This document shows positions 17,684 to 25,298 of a DNA stretch of 64,000 nt, piece after piece. The position numbers and the translations under genes were made by a program. The stretch comes from Faecalibacterium gallinarum (lineage in GTDB: Bacteria; Bacillota; Clostridia; Oscillospirales; Ruminococcaceae), in contig NZ_BQKV01000098.1 of NCBI RefSeq assembly GCF_022180365.1, forward strand, positions 62,001-126,000, read 5' to 3'. The stretch's first letter is position 1. Each line of letters begins with the position of its first letter. The notes beneath the pieces were generated by a model that was not told the origin of the DNA, ran no database searches, and saw only the letters and a program-made list of their open reading frames with translations.

Positions 17684-18932
17684 CTTTAGCATTCTCCTGT
17701 TCAATTCTCTTAAGTTCTTGTTCCTGGTCGTTGGTGTAGGGGCTTTGCTCAATAAAAGATTGCTTGGAAAGCGCACCTGCCTCATACTGTTTGCACAGAT
17801 CGGCCACAATACTGCTGTTATCGGTAGGCCGGTTGAGGTTGAATACAGCATCCAGACTATCAAAACCTGTATCAGTGAAAGCGTGTACAGGCAAAAGCTG
17901 GCGCATATACTCCCACCGTTTATAAAAGCCTTCTTTCATCTGCAAAACGGTTCGTTTGGCTTTGCTGTCAAGTTGGTTAAAAAGGAGCTTAAGAGATGTT
18001 TCAGAAACGTTGGAAACATTGCCGTTAAAGACCACACTCGGTACTTCTGCAACGGTATAAAACTGGTTGCTCAGTTGCTCCAACAGGAGTTTGACAGTGT
18101 TATAGTCGATATTGGCAGAGGCAAAGCCAAAACTGCCTCCGTCCTCTAGGTTGATACAGGCCCCAACAAGATCACGGTCAATCTTTCCATCAATACGCTG
18201 ACCGGCGGCAACTGCAAGAGGGTTAAGCGAGAGAGTTGTAACCGCGTCAGATGCCTTGGAAAGCAGACTCTCAAGCTCGTTCACGATGGGGATTAAGCCC
18301 AATACAATGCCCTGTCCATAAAGGCTATAATCCGCCTCTACACCGCTGGTATAGTGGATCGGCAGGCCGGACAGATTTCTATATCGGGCTAATTGCTGCA
18401 TTGTTCCGCTCTCGGTGCTGTATTCTGTGACAGTGTCCGGCTCGTACAAGTTGTAGTAAGAGATGCCGCTGATTGCATCGCTCCAATGTTCCAGAAATGC
18501 CCTGTATACACCTTTATCATCGTAGACAGGGTAGCTGTCCAGAGGATCAAAGACCTTGCTGTAAACGCGATTTTGGGCCTTATAGACGTACTCAAAAGCA
18601 TTGCCGTATTTAACCAGGTTGTCTGCAATCTTATAGTCAATCAGGGAATAATTTGCGCGGTTATAGCATCCTTGCAGGGTCTTAACGGCTGCACTCTCGC
18701 CGGTCAGAGTTACAGGGTTGCCGCAAATATAGCTGGTGTGAAAGTCTACAACCGCCGGGACAGATTGCAGAACGATCTTTGCAGTCTCGAAAATATCGTC
18801 CTTGAAGGTGAAGTCTTTTCTCTGCAAAACCTTGTGCTGACCGGCCAGAAAATCACGAACCCGCAGATTGGTGGCCTGAATGTACATTGCTTCGCTGGTC
18901 TGAGGGATTGCCAAAATCTCTTGAATATCCAA
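17670..18932 (-). CDS. phage portal protein (SPP1 gp6-like)
   Basis: About 420 residues forming the DNA portal ring of a capsid. Typical portal segments are seen: VDFHTSYICGNPVTLTGES near 60-80, DNLVKYGNAFEYVYK, FDPLDSYPVYDD, NLSGLPIHY, NELESLLSKASDAVTTL, and the late SETSLKLLFNQLDSKAKRTVLQMKEGFYKRW helix. I start at the TTG at 18932 because AGGAGG lies seven bases before it and the terminase stop just upstream; an in-frame TTG at 18959 lies inside the terminase gene. The order terminase-portal is standard for head-full packaging systems. The portal is complete, so this element can presumably build its own head. Confidence 0.88.
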   Translation of the reverse strand: MDIQEILAIPQTSEAMYIQATNLRVRDFLAGQHKVLQRKDFTFKDDIFETAKIVLQSVPAVVDFHTSYICGNPVTLTGESAAVKTLQGCYNRANYSLIDYKIADNLVKYGNAFEYVYKAQNRVYSKVFDPLDSYPVYDDKGVYRAFLEHWSDAISGISYYNLYEPDTVTEYSTESGTMQQLARYRNLSGLPIHYTSGVEADYSLYGQGIVLGLIPIVNELESLLSKASDAVTTLSLNPLAVAAGQRIDGKIDRDLVGACINLEDGGSFGFASANIDYNTVKLLLEQLSNQFYTVAEVPSVVFNGNVSNVSETSLKLLFNQLDSKAKRTVLQMKEGFYKRWEYMRQLLPVHAFTDTGFDSLDAVFNLNRPTDNSSIVADLCKQYEAGALSKQSFIEQSPYTNDQEQELKRIEQENAKDAAQ

Positions 18933-18946
18933 AGTAGAGCCTCCTG

Positions 18947-20476
18947 TTAAAGATACCAAAGCCCGCTTTTAATGCCTTGTAGGGCCATTCCAAAGGCAAA
19001 AACCGCATCGTCTCCGGTAGTGCCTGCGTGTTCCATTCGTCCGCCCTTGTCCACAAAGAGCTGCATTTCAGACAGTAACGTTTTGCTGTTGATACAAACC
19101 TCGCCTTTTTCAAACGCTTCTCTAAAGTTGCTGATTAAGATAGGGCGGCTCTTTTGGGTTGTTTCCCAGCCAGGACGGCGGCGAAGCTGGCCGCTTGCAT
19201 CGTACTGCTTGCTTTTATACAGATTGGGATAGGTGTACTCATTGCGCATTTTATCCAATACTGTGTGCCCTGCGCTGGCCTTTTCAATCACACACAAAGC
19301 ACCGTTGTAATACTGTGCCAGTTTGAGAAGAACTTCGGCCAACCGATAAGGGGCAATCGTATTGCTGTAAAGCTCGGCACACTGGTAGCCGTCTCCATTG
19401 ATTATTTCAATACAGGAGTGGTCGGAATCACCGCCTAAACCTTCGGCTACGTCTACGCCGATATAGTAGCGAACGCCAGGAACAGGTAAAGCCCAAAACT
19501 TTAAGCCAGCCATTATAAACTGCTTCGGCGGCGCTACAATCTTCGGCAGGGCGGTTGAACGCTCTTTAATCAGAGTTGTATTAAACACATTCTGCCCGGT
19601 GGTGAGAAACGCTTCAAGTGGAGTGCTCGGGAACTCCTGCTTGAACTCGTCCGGGCTGCTGTTAGCGATTTTGAGCCGCCTCCAAACAAGCTGTTGAATG
19701 GTGGCCCCGCGCTCAAAGAGAGCCTTTTCCTCGTTGTCCAGCTCGTCAACAGTGGGCAACTTGTGGTTCATCGCCTTCCAACGTTTGCAAAACTGTTCCT
19801 GTTCTTCCTGAAACATGATTTTGTCATCAACCCAGCCGTAAAAATGTGGGGTATACAGGTTTTCACCCTGCTCGGCTTTCGTCCAAAGATCAGAAAAGCC
19901 GTTAAAACCGTTTGCGGTGGACTCAATAACGATGATTCCATCCGGTCTTAAAGCCTGTTCCAGGGCCAGCAAGTTCTTTTTTGCCCGTTCATCCTGAAAG
20001 AACGCATACTCGGACAGGTGAGCATACCGCAATGTAAGGCCTCGCGCTACGTCTTTGGAGCCGCAAGTACAGACAATAATCCGGCTGCCGTTTGAAAATT
20101 TTAACTCTCCCCGGTTGTTGGTCAGCTCTGGCAGGCGCACACAATCCGGCATTTCCTGCCAAAGGGCCTTTAGCTTTTCAAAGATGCCTCTGGCGCTTTC
20201 CATCGAATAAGACATCAACAGGCAGGTGATATTGCGCTCAGTGTGGCAGTAGTAAAGGGAAAGGGCACAAGCTACGGAAGTGATGCCCAACTGCCGGGAT
20301 TTAAGTACCAGATTATATTTTTGCAGGCTATTGACCAGATCGAGCTGCTGGGGGTTGAACTCAAACGGCACAAGCTGACCGGTCTTGTTGGTGATTTTGA
20401 GGAAGTATCGCGACCACAGCACCGGGTTGGAGATGATAGCCCGCAGCTTTGCTCCTGCCTTTTGTGTTTTGGTCAT
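18947..20476 (-). CDS. phage terminase large subunit
   Basis: A 509-residue packaging motor. In the N-terminal ATPase, the P-loop-like region lies in LVLKSRQLGITSVACALSLYYC (residues 52-75), Walker B-like in LTLRYAHLSEYAFF near 145, and motif III in IVIESTANG near 180. The C-terminal nuclease (RNase H fold) begins YIGVDVAEGLGGDSDHSCIEI near 340 with its metal-binding aspartates, followed by CVIEKASAG and TGDDAVFAFGMAL near the end. Both activities look intact. It overlaps the preceding gene by four bases. TerL cuts and pumps DNA into the capsid; in a satellite, its own terminase ensures specific packaging of its own genome. Confidence 0.95.
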   Translation of the reverse strand: MTKTQKAGAKLRAIISNPVLWSRYFLKITNKTGQLVPFEFNPQQLDLVNSLQKYNLVLKSRQLGITSVACALSLYYCHTERNITCLLMSYSMESARGIFEKLKALWQEMPDCVRLPELTNNRGELKFSNGSRIIVCTCGSKDVARGLTLRYAHLSEYAFFQDERAKKNLLALEQALRPDGIIVIESTANGFNGFSDLWTKAEQGENLYTPHFYGWVDDKIMFQEEQEQFCKRWKAMNHKLPTVDELDNEEKALFERGATIQQLVWRRLKIANSSPDEFKQEFPSTPLEAFLTTGQNVFNTTLIKERSTALPKIVAPPKQFIMAGLKFWALPVPGVRYYIGVDVAEGLGGDSDHSCIEIINGDGYQCAELYSNTIAPYRLAEVLLKLAQYYNGALCVIEKASAGHTVLDKMRNEYTYPNLYKSKQYDASGQLRRRPGWETTQKSRPILISNFREAFEKGEVCINSKTLLSEMQLFVDKGGRMEHAGTTGDDAVFAFGMALQGIKSGLWYL

Positions 20477-20952
20477 TTGCTGATTTCCTCCCCGATTACA
20501 TCATCCGGCACGGCATCCAGAAGGTTATAAAGCTGGTTTCCAGTGTTTTTAAAGAGCGTTTCATTGAGCTGCAACAGGGCTTTCAGACTATTGGGATCAT
20601 TCTCAGCCTTAACAACATACTTTTCATGCAGGTCAAGAAGCTGCTGCTGGTTTTTACGCTCCAAAAGAAGCCGCACAAGGTCTTGCACATCTGCATCAAG
20701 CAACCACATTTTACAGGAATCCTCAGTAAAATGTTCCGGCAATGCGGCTGCGGCTTTGAAGCTATCAAAACTCTTGTTTTCCGGGGTACAAGTCATGCAC
20801 TCCGGGGCATATCGCCAAAAAATATAGTTGGCTTTGTATTCCGGCATACTGTCTAAAATACGCTTTACAATCTCCGGTTTGCTTGCCCCTCTGGGGGTCA
20901 GCTTAAGGCTGTTTCTGGCGTTTTGTTTCACTTTTTCAGCTATCTTAACCAC
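20473..20952 (-). CDS. probable terminase small subunit
   Basis: 159 residues, predicted helical, directly before and overlapping terL by four bases. The position is that of small terminase subunits, which recognise the packaging site. The basic N-terminus (EKVKQNARNSLKLTPRGASKPEIVKRILDSM) could bind DNA, and the rest (MWLLDADVQDLVRLLLERKNQQQLLDLHEKYV) suits an oligomerisation helix. I did not recognise a named family, so the call rests on position and composition. It contains CMTC, a single Cys pair. Confidence 0.5.
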   Translation of the reverse strand: MVKIAEKVKQNARNSLKLTPRGASKPEIVKRILDSMPEYKANYIFWRYAPECMTCTPENKSFDSFKAAAALPEHFTEDSCKMWLLDADVQDLVRLLLERKNQQQLLDLHEKYVVKAENDPNSLKALLQLNETLFKNTGNQLYNLLDAVPDDVIGEEISK

Positions 20953-21013
20953 CTCCCTGGATTAAAATAAAACCGCCCACAGGGCCTTTCTGGGGCTGTG
21001 TGGACGGCTCATG

Positions 21014-21211
21014 TTATCGTTTACCCCGTGCGTCTTTCTGGGCCAATGTGTAAAGGGCATTCAAAATTCGGGCTTGCAGTTCAGGCTTTAGCGGTTTTGT
21101 TCCGTTTTCCAACTGTTGCAGATAGGGGTGCGACATATCCGCTGCATTTGCTACCTGCCGCAAGCTGTATCCGTACCGCTCCCTGATAGCTCGCAGTTCA
21201 AGTCTGTTCAT
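21014..21211 (-). CDS. XRE-type HTH protein inside the head operon
   Basis: A 65-residue compact HTH: IRERYGYSLRQVANAADMSHPYLQQLENGTKPLKPELQARIL, with recognition helix HPYLQQLENGT. It overlaps the capsid stop by one base and is read from the same operon. A regulator between capsid and terminase genes is uncommon; it could feed back on the late promoter, interfere with a helper phage, or serve as a DNA-recognition part of packaging. It has no extra domain. Function not known. Confidence 0.75.
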   Translation of the reverse strand: MNRLELRAIRERYGYSLRQVANAADMSHPYLQQLENGTKPLKPELQARILNALYTLAQKDARGKR

Positions 21212-22053
21212 CAGGTAATGGTCTTGGCCAGCAGAACGATCTTGCTGTCGTCCAGAACCTTGTGAGCGGCGTATACATCGGCCACAACGTCAGTATAGAA
21301 GGTGGTGGCGTGATACTCCTCGCTGAACTCCGGCTCTGCCTTGCGGGCCTTTGCAAGAGCGCCTTTCTTGACAATCAGGGTCTTGCATTCGGGAGTGCTG
21401 CCGGTGCGGTTGGCATTATCGGTCAGCATAACAGGCACACCACGGTAGAAGCCCACACACTGGCCCTTGACAATGCCGTTGCCGGGGGTGGTATAGGTCA
21501 GCCCGGTTGCACTAAAGCCTTCCATACCCAGAATGAACGGAAACAGTTTAGAGTTAATATAGATGCCTGCAAACTCGTCTGCATTCTGGCGGTCGCCAAA
21601 CAGGGCAAATGCTGCTTCAAGCTCGGCCGGGTTAATAACATCGGCCTCTGCACAAGCTGCCTTGAGGGTAGCCCCTGCAATCGCAGTAGCCATCAGATCA
21701 GCGTCAAGTTTAAGCGCGATTGCATCTGCCAGGTCGGTGATTGCCATGTTTTGCAGGATCGGCCCGCCGGACTGCCGCAGGCTGTCCTTGTGGTATTTAA
21801 CAGCCGCCGCAAAATGCTTAATATCGGCGGTTGCGCTCGTGCCGTCAATCTCGGTGGCGGTAACACCGCCTTTTGCTGCAACTTCATCGGCAACAGCTAC
21901 ACGGGAATAAACGGGAAAGGTGATCTTGCTGCCCTTCCACTCAATTTCAGGAACATCGGCGCTGATATCCAGTGCGGCGTTGGAGAGAACAAGTCGCTTG
22001 TCGATCTCTTTCATCAGGTAAGGGGCGGCAACTTCGGGAACGAAAATAGCCAT
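21211..22053 (-). CDS. major capsid protein
   Basis: 280 residues with the HK97-like N4-gp56/P22-coat flavour: an N-terminal FVPEVAAPYLMKEIDKRLVLSNAALD, EIEWKGSKITFPVYSRVAVADEV, an E-loop region, a long helix with LADAIALKLDADLMATAI, then YINSKLFPFILGMEGF and KGQCVGFYRGVPVMLTDNA, and a C-terminal VADVYAAHKVLDDSKIVLLAKT. These are typical for small-head capsid proteins of Firmicutes phages. A ribosome site AGGAGG lies before the ATG at 22053. It is preceded by a scaffold-like gene, so procapsid assembly does not depend on a fused delta domain. Codon use is richer in GC than its neighbours, as often in highly expressed capsid genes. Confidence 0.85.
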   Translation of the reverse strand: MAIFVPEVAAPYLMKEIDKRLVLSNAALDISADVPEIEWKGSKITFPVYSRVAVADEVAAKGGVTATEIDGTSATADIKHFAAAVKYHKDSLRQSGGPILQNMAITDLADAIALKLDADLMATAIAGATLKAACAEADVINPAELEAAFALFGDRQNADEFAGIYINSKLFPFILGMEGFSATGLTYTTPGNGIVKGQCVGFYRGVPVMLTDNANRTGSTPECKTLIVKKGALAKARKAEPEFSEEYHATTFYTDVVADVYAAHKVLDDSKIVLLAKTIT

Positions 22054-22075
22054 CTATAAAATTCCTCCTGTTTGG

Positions 22076-22510
22076 TCATCTGGTGAACTGCTTGAACAGT
22101 TCAGGGTTGGTTTGGTAGAGTTTGACCTGCTGGGCGTAGTTCATTTTTGCAAAATCGTCTTTGGTAATGCCTGCGCCCTGTTTGTGATTTTGCGGCACAT
22201 AGCCGCCAGACTTGAAAAGTTCGGACAGCTTGACAAAGTCGGCCTTGTCGCTGAAATACTCGGCATATTCAACCGGGATACCTGCGGCCTTGCAATTCAG
22301 TTCCCGCTCCCGCTTGTCAAGGGCGGCGGTGCGCTCTGCAATGGCTTTTTCGGCTGCGCTAGGCTCTGCGGGCAATTTTGCTTGCAGTTCTTTGATTTTG
22401 CGGCTGTACTCTGTCCGCACCTTATCGGTTTCAGACTGTACAAACTTGGAAATAAAGCCCTGCACTTCGTCCGGGGTATAGCTGTCTTTCTGCTCAATTT
22501 CAAAAGTCAT
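22076..22510 (-). CDS. scaffold-like protein
   Basis: 144 residues, strongly charged and predicted coiled coil from about residue 20 to 80 (FVQSETDKVRTEYSRKIKELQAKLP...AIAERTAALDKRERELN), the usual profile of phage scaffolding proteins, placed right before the capsid gene as they normally are. The C-terminus GITKDDFAKMNYAQQVKLYQTNPELFKQFTR is a motif common to scaffold (DUF4355-like) proteins of Gram-positive phages. It is not incorporated in the finished head. Spacing to the capsid start is 22 bases. Confidence 0.78.
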   Translation of the reverse strand: MTFEIEQKDSYTPDEVQGFISKFVQSETDKVRTEYSRKIKELQAKLPAEPSAAEKAIAERTAALDKRERELNCKAAGIPVEYAEYFSDKADFVKLSELFKSGGYVPQNHKQGAGITKDDFAKMNYAQQVKLYQTNPELFKQFTR

Positions 22511-22560
22511 TATTTTGGTGCTCCTTTGCTTGTAGTGGTTCCGCGCCCTTGCAGTAAGTT

Positions 22561-22643
22561 CGTGGTTTCCACGCCAAAAAGAAATATGTGTATAGCCTTT
22601 CGGCTAGTGGTTTGCGGAACACGGCAGGAGAGTCCCTACCGTG
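22561..22643 (-). other. cluster of three hairpins in the head operon leader of the scaffold gene
   Basis: In 222 non-coding bases before the scaffold gene three hairpins follow each other: CGTGG/CCACG with a three-base loop (22561-22573), TAGCC/GGCTA with a GAAA tetraloop on the minus strand (22593-22606), and CACGG/CCGTG with an extended inner pairing (22620-22643). It could be a processed RNA, a regulatory leader or a small RNA. No known family recognised. Confidence 0.4.
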
Positions 22644-22732
22644 CCCTGAAAGAAAGGAAAGGTTGAAAAATGGCATTGCTGGCTACGAAGGCCTGCCTGT
22701 ATATAATCGTGCTGTTGCACGGTTATAGCATA

Positions 22733-23344
22733 TTATTCGGGCTTAATCTGCAATCGCAAGATACCGTGGATGCTGCCCTCGTTATCGGTAAAAACATCTG
22801 TGCTATCAATGCTTTCGATCTGGTAATCGCAGGCGGTAAACTTGCCCTCATTGTCAAACGTATTGCATTGTAAAACAGCGTTTGGTGTAATCTCAACCCC
22901 TGGCATAATCACTACCATATTGCCGCCGATCACATTACCGATGGCTGTTTTGTTTAATCCCGTTAGTTGGGTCGCCAAGTATGCGGGTGAGGTAAAATAG
23001 TTAACGGTGATTGTCGGATAGTCGCCCCACTCATCAGGAACCGGGGACTTCATTTCCCTGGTAAGCGAAATGGTTTGGTTACATCTAACTGCGTTATATC
23101 GCAAATATACGCCGTTTTCACGGTGATCTCGCTGCACCAGAAGATAATTGTCTGCCCCAGTGGTTAAGATGTTGCCGGGCCTCAAATTGTCCTCTGTAGC
23201 GCTGTAAACATCCACCCAGTCGGCGCTGTCTTGACCATTTCGCTGCCGTCTAAACAGGACTGTTTTGCTTGTGCCGCCAATCTGAACCTCTACGCCCTCA
23301 CGGTCAAGGGCACGTTTGAAGTTATCCTGCAAACAGTGGAACAT
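22733..23344 (-). CDS. putative head-tail connector/stopper-type protein
   Basis: 203 residues starting MFHCLQDNFKRALDREGVEVQIG. The beta-rich body (SKTVLFRRQRNGQDSADWVDVYSA, LRPGNILTTGADNYLLVQRDHRENGVYLRYNAVRCN) resembles the head-closure or minor virion proteins of siphophages, but I cannot name the family. The ATG overlaps the preceding stop (TGATG), so the longer start at 23350 is not used. Being upstream of scaffold and capsid is a rearranged order relative to ordinary phages, where connectors follow the capsid. It could provide the docking surface for a helper's tail. Confidence 0.45.
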   Translation of the reverse strand: MFHCLQDNFKRALDREGVEVQIGGTSKTVLFRRQRNGQDSADWVDVYSATEDNLRPGNILTTGADNYLLVQRDHRENGVYLRYNAVRCNQTISLTREMKSPVPDEWGDYPTITVNYFTSPAYLATQLTGLNKTAIGNVIGGNMVVIMPGVEITPNAVLQCNTFDNEGKFTACDYQIESIDSTDVFTDNEGSIHGILRLQIKPE

Positions 23345-23700
23345 CAGCACCGCCCCCGAAATAAATAGGAAACAGGGCCGCTTGCGGCCTCATTCTCTGC
23401 CTCAATCTGGGAAATTTCACTTTTAAGGCGGGTGATACGGGTGTTGATCGCAGTGATTGCCTCGCCTGTGGTCGCAAACTCCGTCTGTACGCTCCGGTAC
23501 AAGTCCACATCGTTTGCCAAAATCTGAAAGATAGAGAGAACAGTGTTAAGCAGCTTTAGACGATCTTCACGCGAGTAGCTTTCGATATCAATTAGACCAT
23601 TTTCCTCAAGCAGACGCTTATAATCATCCTCTGGCAGGTACATTTTGTGGTTGAGTTCAACCATCAGTCGGTCGTAGTTAGTCATATTGTATAGCTGCAT
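23344..23700 (-). CDS. putative adaptor-like small virion protein
   Basis: 118 residues, mostly helical. The N-terminal LNHKMYLPEDDYKRLLEENGLIDIESYSREDRLKLLNTVLSIFQIL resembles head-tail adaptor helices (gp6/gp15-like), and the C-terminal half is a coiled coil (ITRLKSEISQIEAENEA). It overlaps the following gene by one base. The adaptor call is tentative; it is supported by its place in the head operon and its length. Confidence 0.4.
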   Translation of the reverse strand: MQLYNMTNYDRLMVELNHKMYLPEDDYKRLLEENGLIDIESYSREDRLKLLNTVLSIFQILANDVDLYRSVQTEFATTGEAITAINTRITRLKSEISQIEAENEAASGPVSYLFRGRC

Positions 23701-23781
23701 TCCTAACCTCTTAAAAATCTCTGGGTAAAAAAATCGGGGTTCAAGGGTGGATTTGCCGAAAAAAGGGGTATCAAATCTGTT

Positions 23782-24018
23782 TTATGCTCTCGGCCTTTTA
23801 TGCTGATTGTGCTGCTTTACCCCTCGCTCAATTACCAGCAGATCCAGAACGACGTGGCCTTGAAACTTGTATCCACCGGCCATAAATATAAGTGGCTGAC
23901 CTGCTTGGTAACTATATGGCATAGCCTCTAGGGCTGCATCAGCCACGGCATCCTCTCCCACCGTTTGTACTGCCTGGATGATAGATTGCTTGTCATAGCT
24001 GTAATATCTGATTTTCAT
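23782..24018 (-). CDS. small protein, first gene of the late operon
   Basis: 78 residues (MKIRYYSYDKQSIIQAVQTVGEDAVADAALEAM...), with a short beta segment PLIFMAGGYKFQGHVVLDLLVIE and a basic tail KQHNQHKRPRA. No family recognised. It starts about 45 bases after a strong predicted promoter (24066-24094) and so opens the head and packaging operon. A late activator or virion protein is possible; nothing decides. Confidence 0.5.
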   Translation of the reverse strand: MKIRYYSYDKQSIIQAVQTVGEDAVADAALEAMPYSYQAGQPLIFMAGGYKFQGHVVLDLLVIERGVKQHNQHKRPRA

Positions 24019-24065
24019 TTTGTGCTTTACAATAAAGGATTGAATCTCTCTGATGCCTTTACTTT

Positions 24066-24094
24066 ATTATATCATATAAGTTTAAAAATGTAAA
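24066..24094 (-). promoter_or_regulatory. predicted late promoter of the head/packaging operon
   Basis: Minus strand TTTACA, exactly 17 bp, TATAAT, within a very AT-rich stretch (24060-24130). It is the only good promoter upstream of the run of leftward genes from 24018 to 17495. Confidence 0.7.
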
Positions 24095-24150
24095 TATTAA
24101 ATAAAATACAAGATATTTTAAAATAATATAAAGCGCAATAAGAAAATGGA

Positions 24151-24170
24151 TGTTGACAAAACTGTTGACA
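24151..24170 (-). repeat. paired TGTCAACA motif, mid-element
   Basis: Two TGTTGACA octamers on the plus strand (TGTCAACA on the minus), starts 12 bp apart, 57 bp upstream of the late promoter -35 box. Same motif as the pairs inside attL and attR but inverted. Confidence 0.55.
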
Positions 24171-24346
24171 CTTTTAACCCAAGTCTCCCGTTAAAGATTC
24201 CCAAAACTGGCGCTATACCTAGCATCTGTGATTGGATGCTGTCATCTGGCCTCTTGAATATGAGTTAAAAGCCCTATAAAATTGCACTCTCTTACAAGCT
24301 GTCAAGCAGGAATAGAGCTATACCCACTTGTGTGCATGACGCCAGA

Positions 24347-25225
24347 TTCCCATTTTGGGAACCCAGGGTAATCAGAATGAGCCATGACACTATCTGTACT
24401 GCTAAAAATCATAGCTGGTAGGGAAAGGATATGGAGCGGGCATTTGAGGCTCTGAAAAATCGCGTTGACCTTAATGATAAGAAAAATGCCAAAATGACAG
24501 TTTTAAACGCCCGAGTGGCATGACCATTATCAACGAATCCGGCCTGTATATTTTGACTGAACTCACTAACCCCAACTTTGGGGGGGAGTGAATTTCGTTC
24601 CCCTTGTTGTTAGCGAGTCCATTTTTGGACTGGCTGAATACCGTCGTGTTTTGTGACCCAACCCTATTTTGGGGCGGTTGATATAATTCCCCAAAAGTGG
24701 GGAAAGCAACAGGCCCAGTTTTTGGCTGAGTGACGGACTGATCTGTCCATAACCAACAGGCTCAATTTTGCGTGGCTTGATATAGCGAGCTCAAATTTGA
24801 GCTCAGTGGATTTGACGGCGCAATTTTGCGCTGTGAGAATTTTCTCATTTTTGAGAACGTACCTGTACCGGCGGTTTACCGGGTCAGGGGGGGTGCTTGA
24901 AATTTCCGGCACACCCTTTTCGTTCAAAAAATGAGCAGAAGAAAAAGGTGCGTCAAATTTGACGCACCCCTTCATAAAAAGAAAAGGAGAACCAAATTTC
25001 GTTCCCCATTTCGATCAAAAAGGGGCGGGAAATTTGACACTCCATATAAAAAGGGCATCCAGTAGGTGGACAGCTTTGGCTGCCGTACCTAGTTCAGGAC
25101 TAAATATGATCCCAAAACCTACTATGAGGGAAGAAAAAATAGGGATATCATAATCAAACCATACTGAATCAGTATACAGTCGATCAAAAGAATAACCCGG
25201 CCCCATCAGTACAGGATTTTTCCTG
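24347..25225. repeat. palindrome-rich non-coding region
   Basis: The 1.28 kb between the helicase gene and the late operon (24019-25298) has no convincing gene. It is studded with short perfect dyads whose arms differ but whose centres are AT-rich: TTCCCA/TGGGAA (24347-24361), CCCCAA/TTGGGG (24570-24583), GTCCA/TGGAC (24617-24630), TTCCCCA/TGGGGAA (24687-24704), an 18-bp palindrome of GAGCTCAAA type (24787-24804), GCGCAA/TTGCGC (24818-24831), overlapping GAGAA/TTCTC and TTCTCA/TGAGAA (24835-24857), a 22-bp perfect palindrome (24947-24968) and CAGGA/TCCTG (25212-25225). It may be a replication origin, a packaging region or a set of structured RNAs. Confidence 0.7.
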
Positions 25226-25241
25226 GATCGGGAACCGGGTT
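25195..25241. terminator. nested hairpin, terminator-like
   Basis: AACCCGG (25195-25201) pairs with CCGGGTT (25235-25241), enclosing the CAGGA-TTTT-TCCTG hairpin. TTATT follows on the plus strand. It lies about 60 bases past the helicase stop and may end the early operon or be part of the palindrome array. Confidence 0.4.
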
Positions 25242-25298
25242 TTATTGACTAGCTATGGCTTGTCAGTCGGTTACGGTTTGTAACCATTTTGTAATCTT

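Noticed and set aside
22670-22873. 67-residue plus-strand frame with a fair ribosome site
   Set aside because: It lies antisense to the connector-like gene and has no matching family; chance is the simplest explanation, though the AGGAAAGG before it is noted.
24664-24975. 103-residue minus-strand reading frame in the palindrome region
   Set aside because: No ribosome site before its start, it runs through several palindromes, and the protein looks random in composition.
24347-25225. CRISPR array
   Set aside because: The repeated items are dyads with different arms and irregular spacing, not identical direct repeats with regular spacers, and no cas gene is present.
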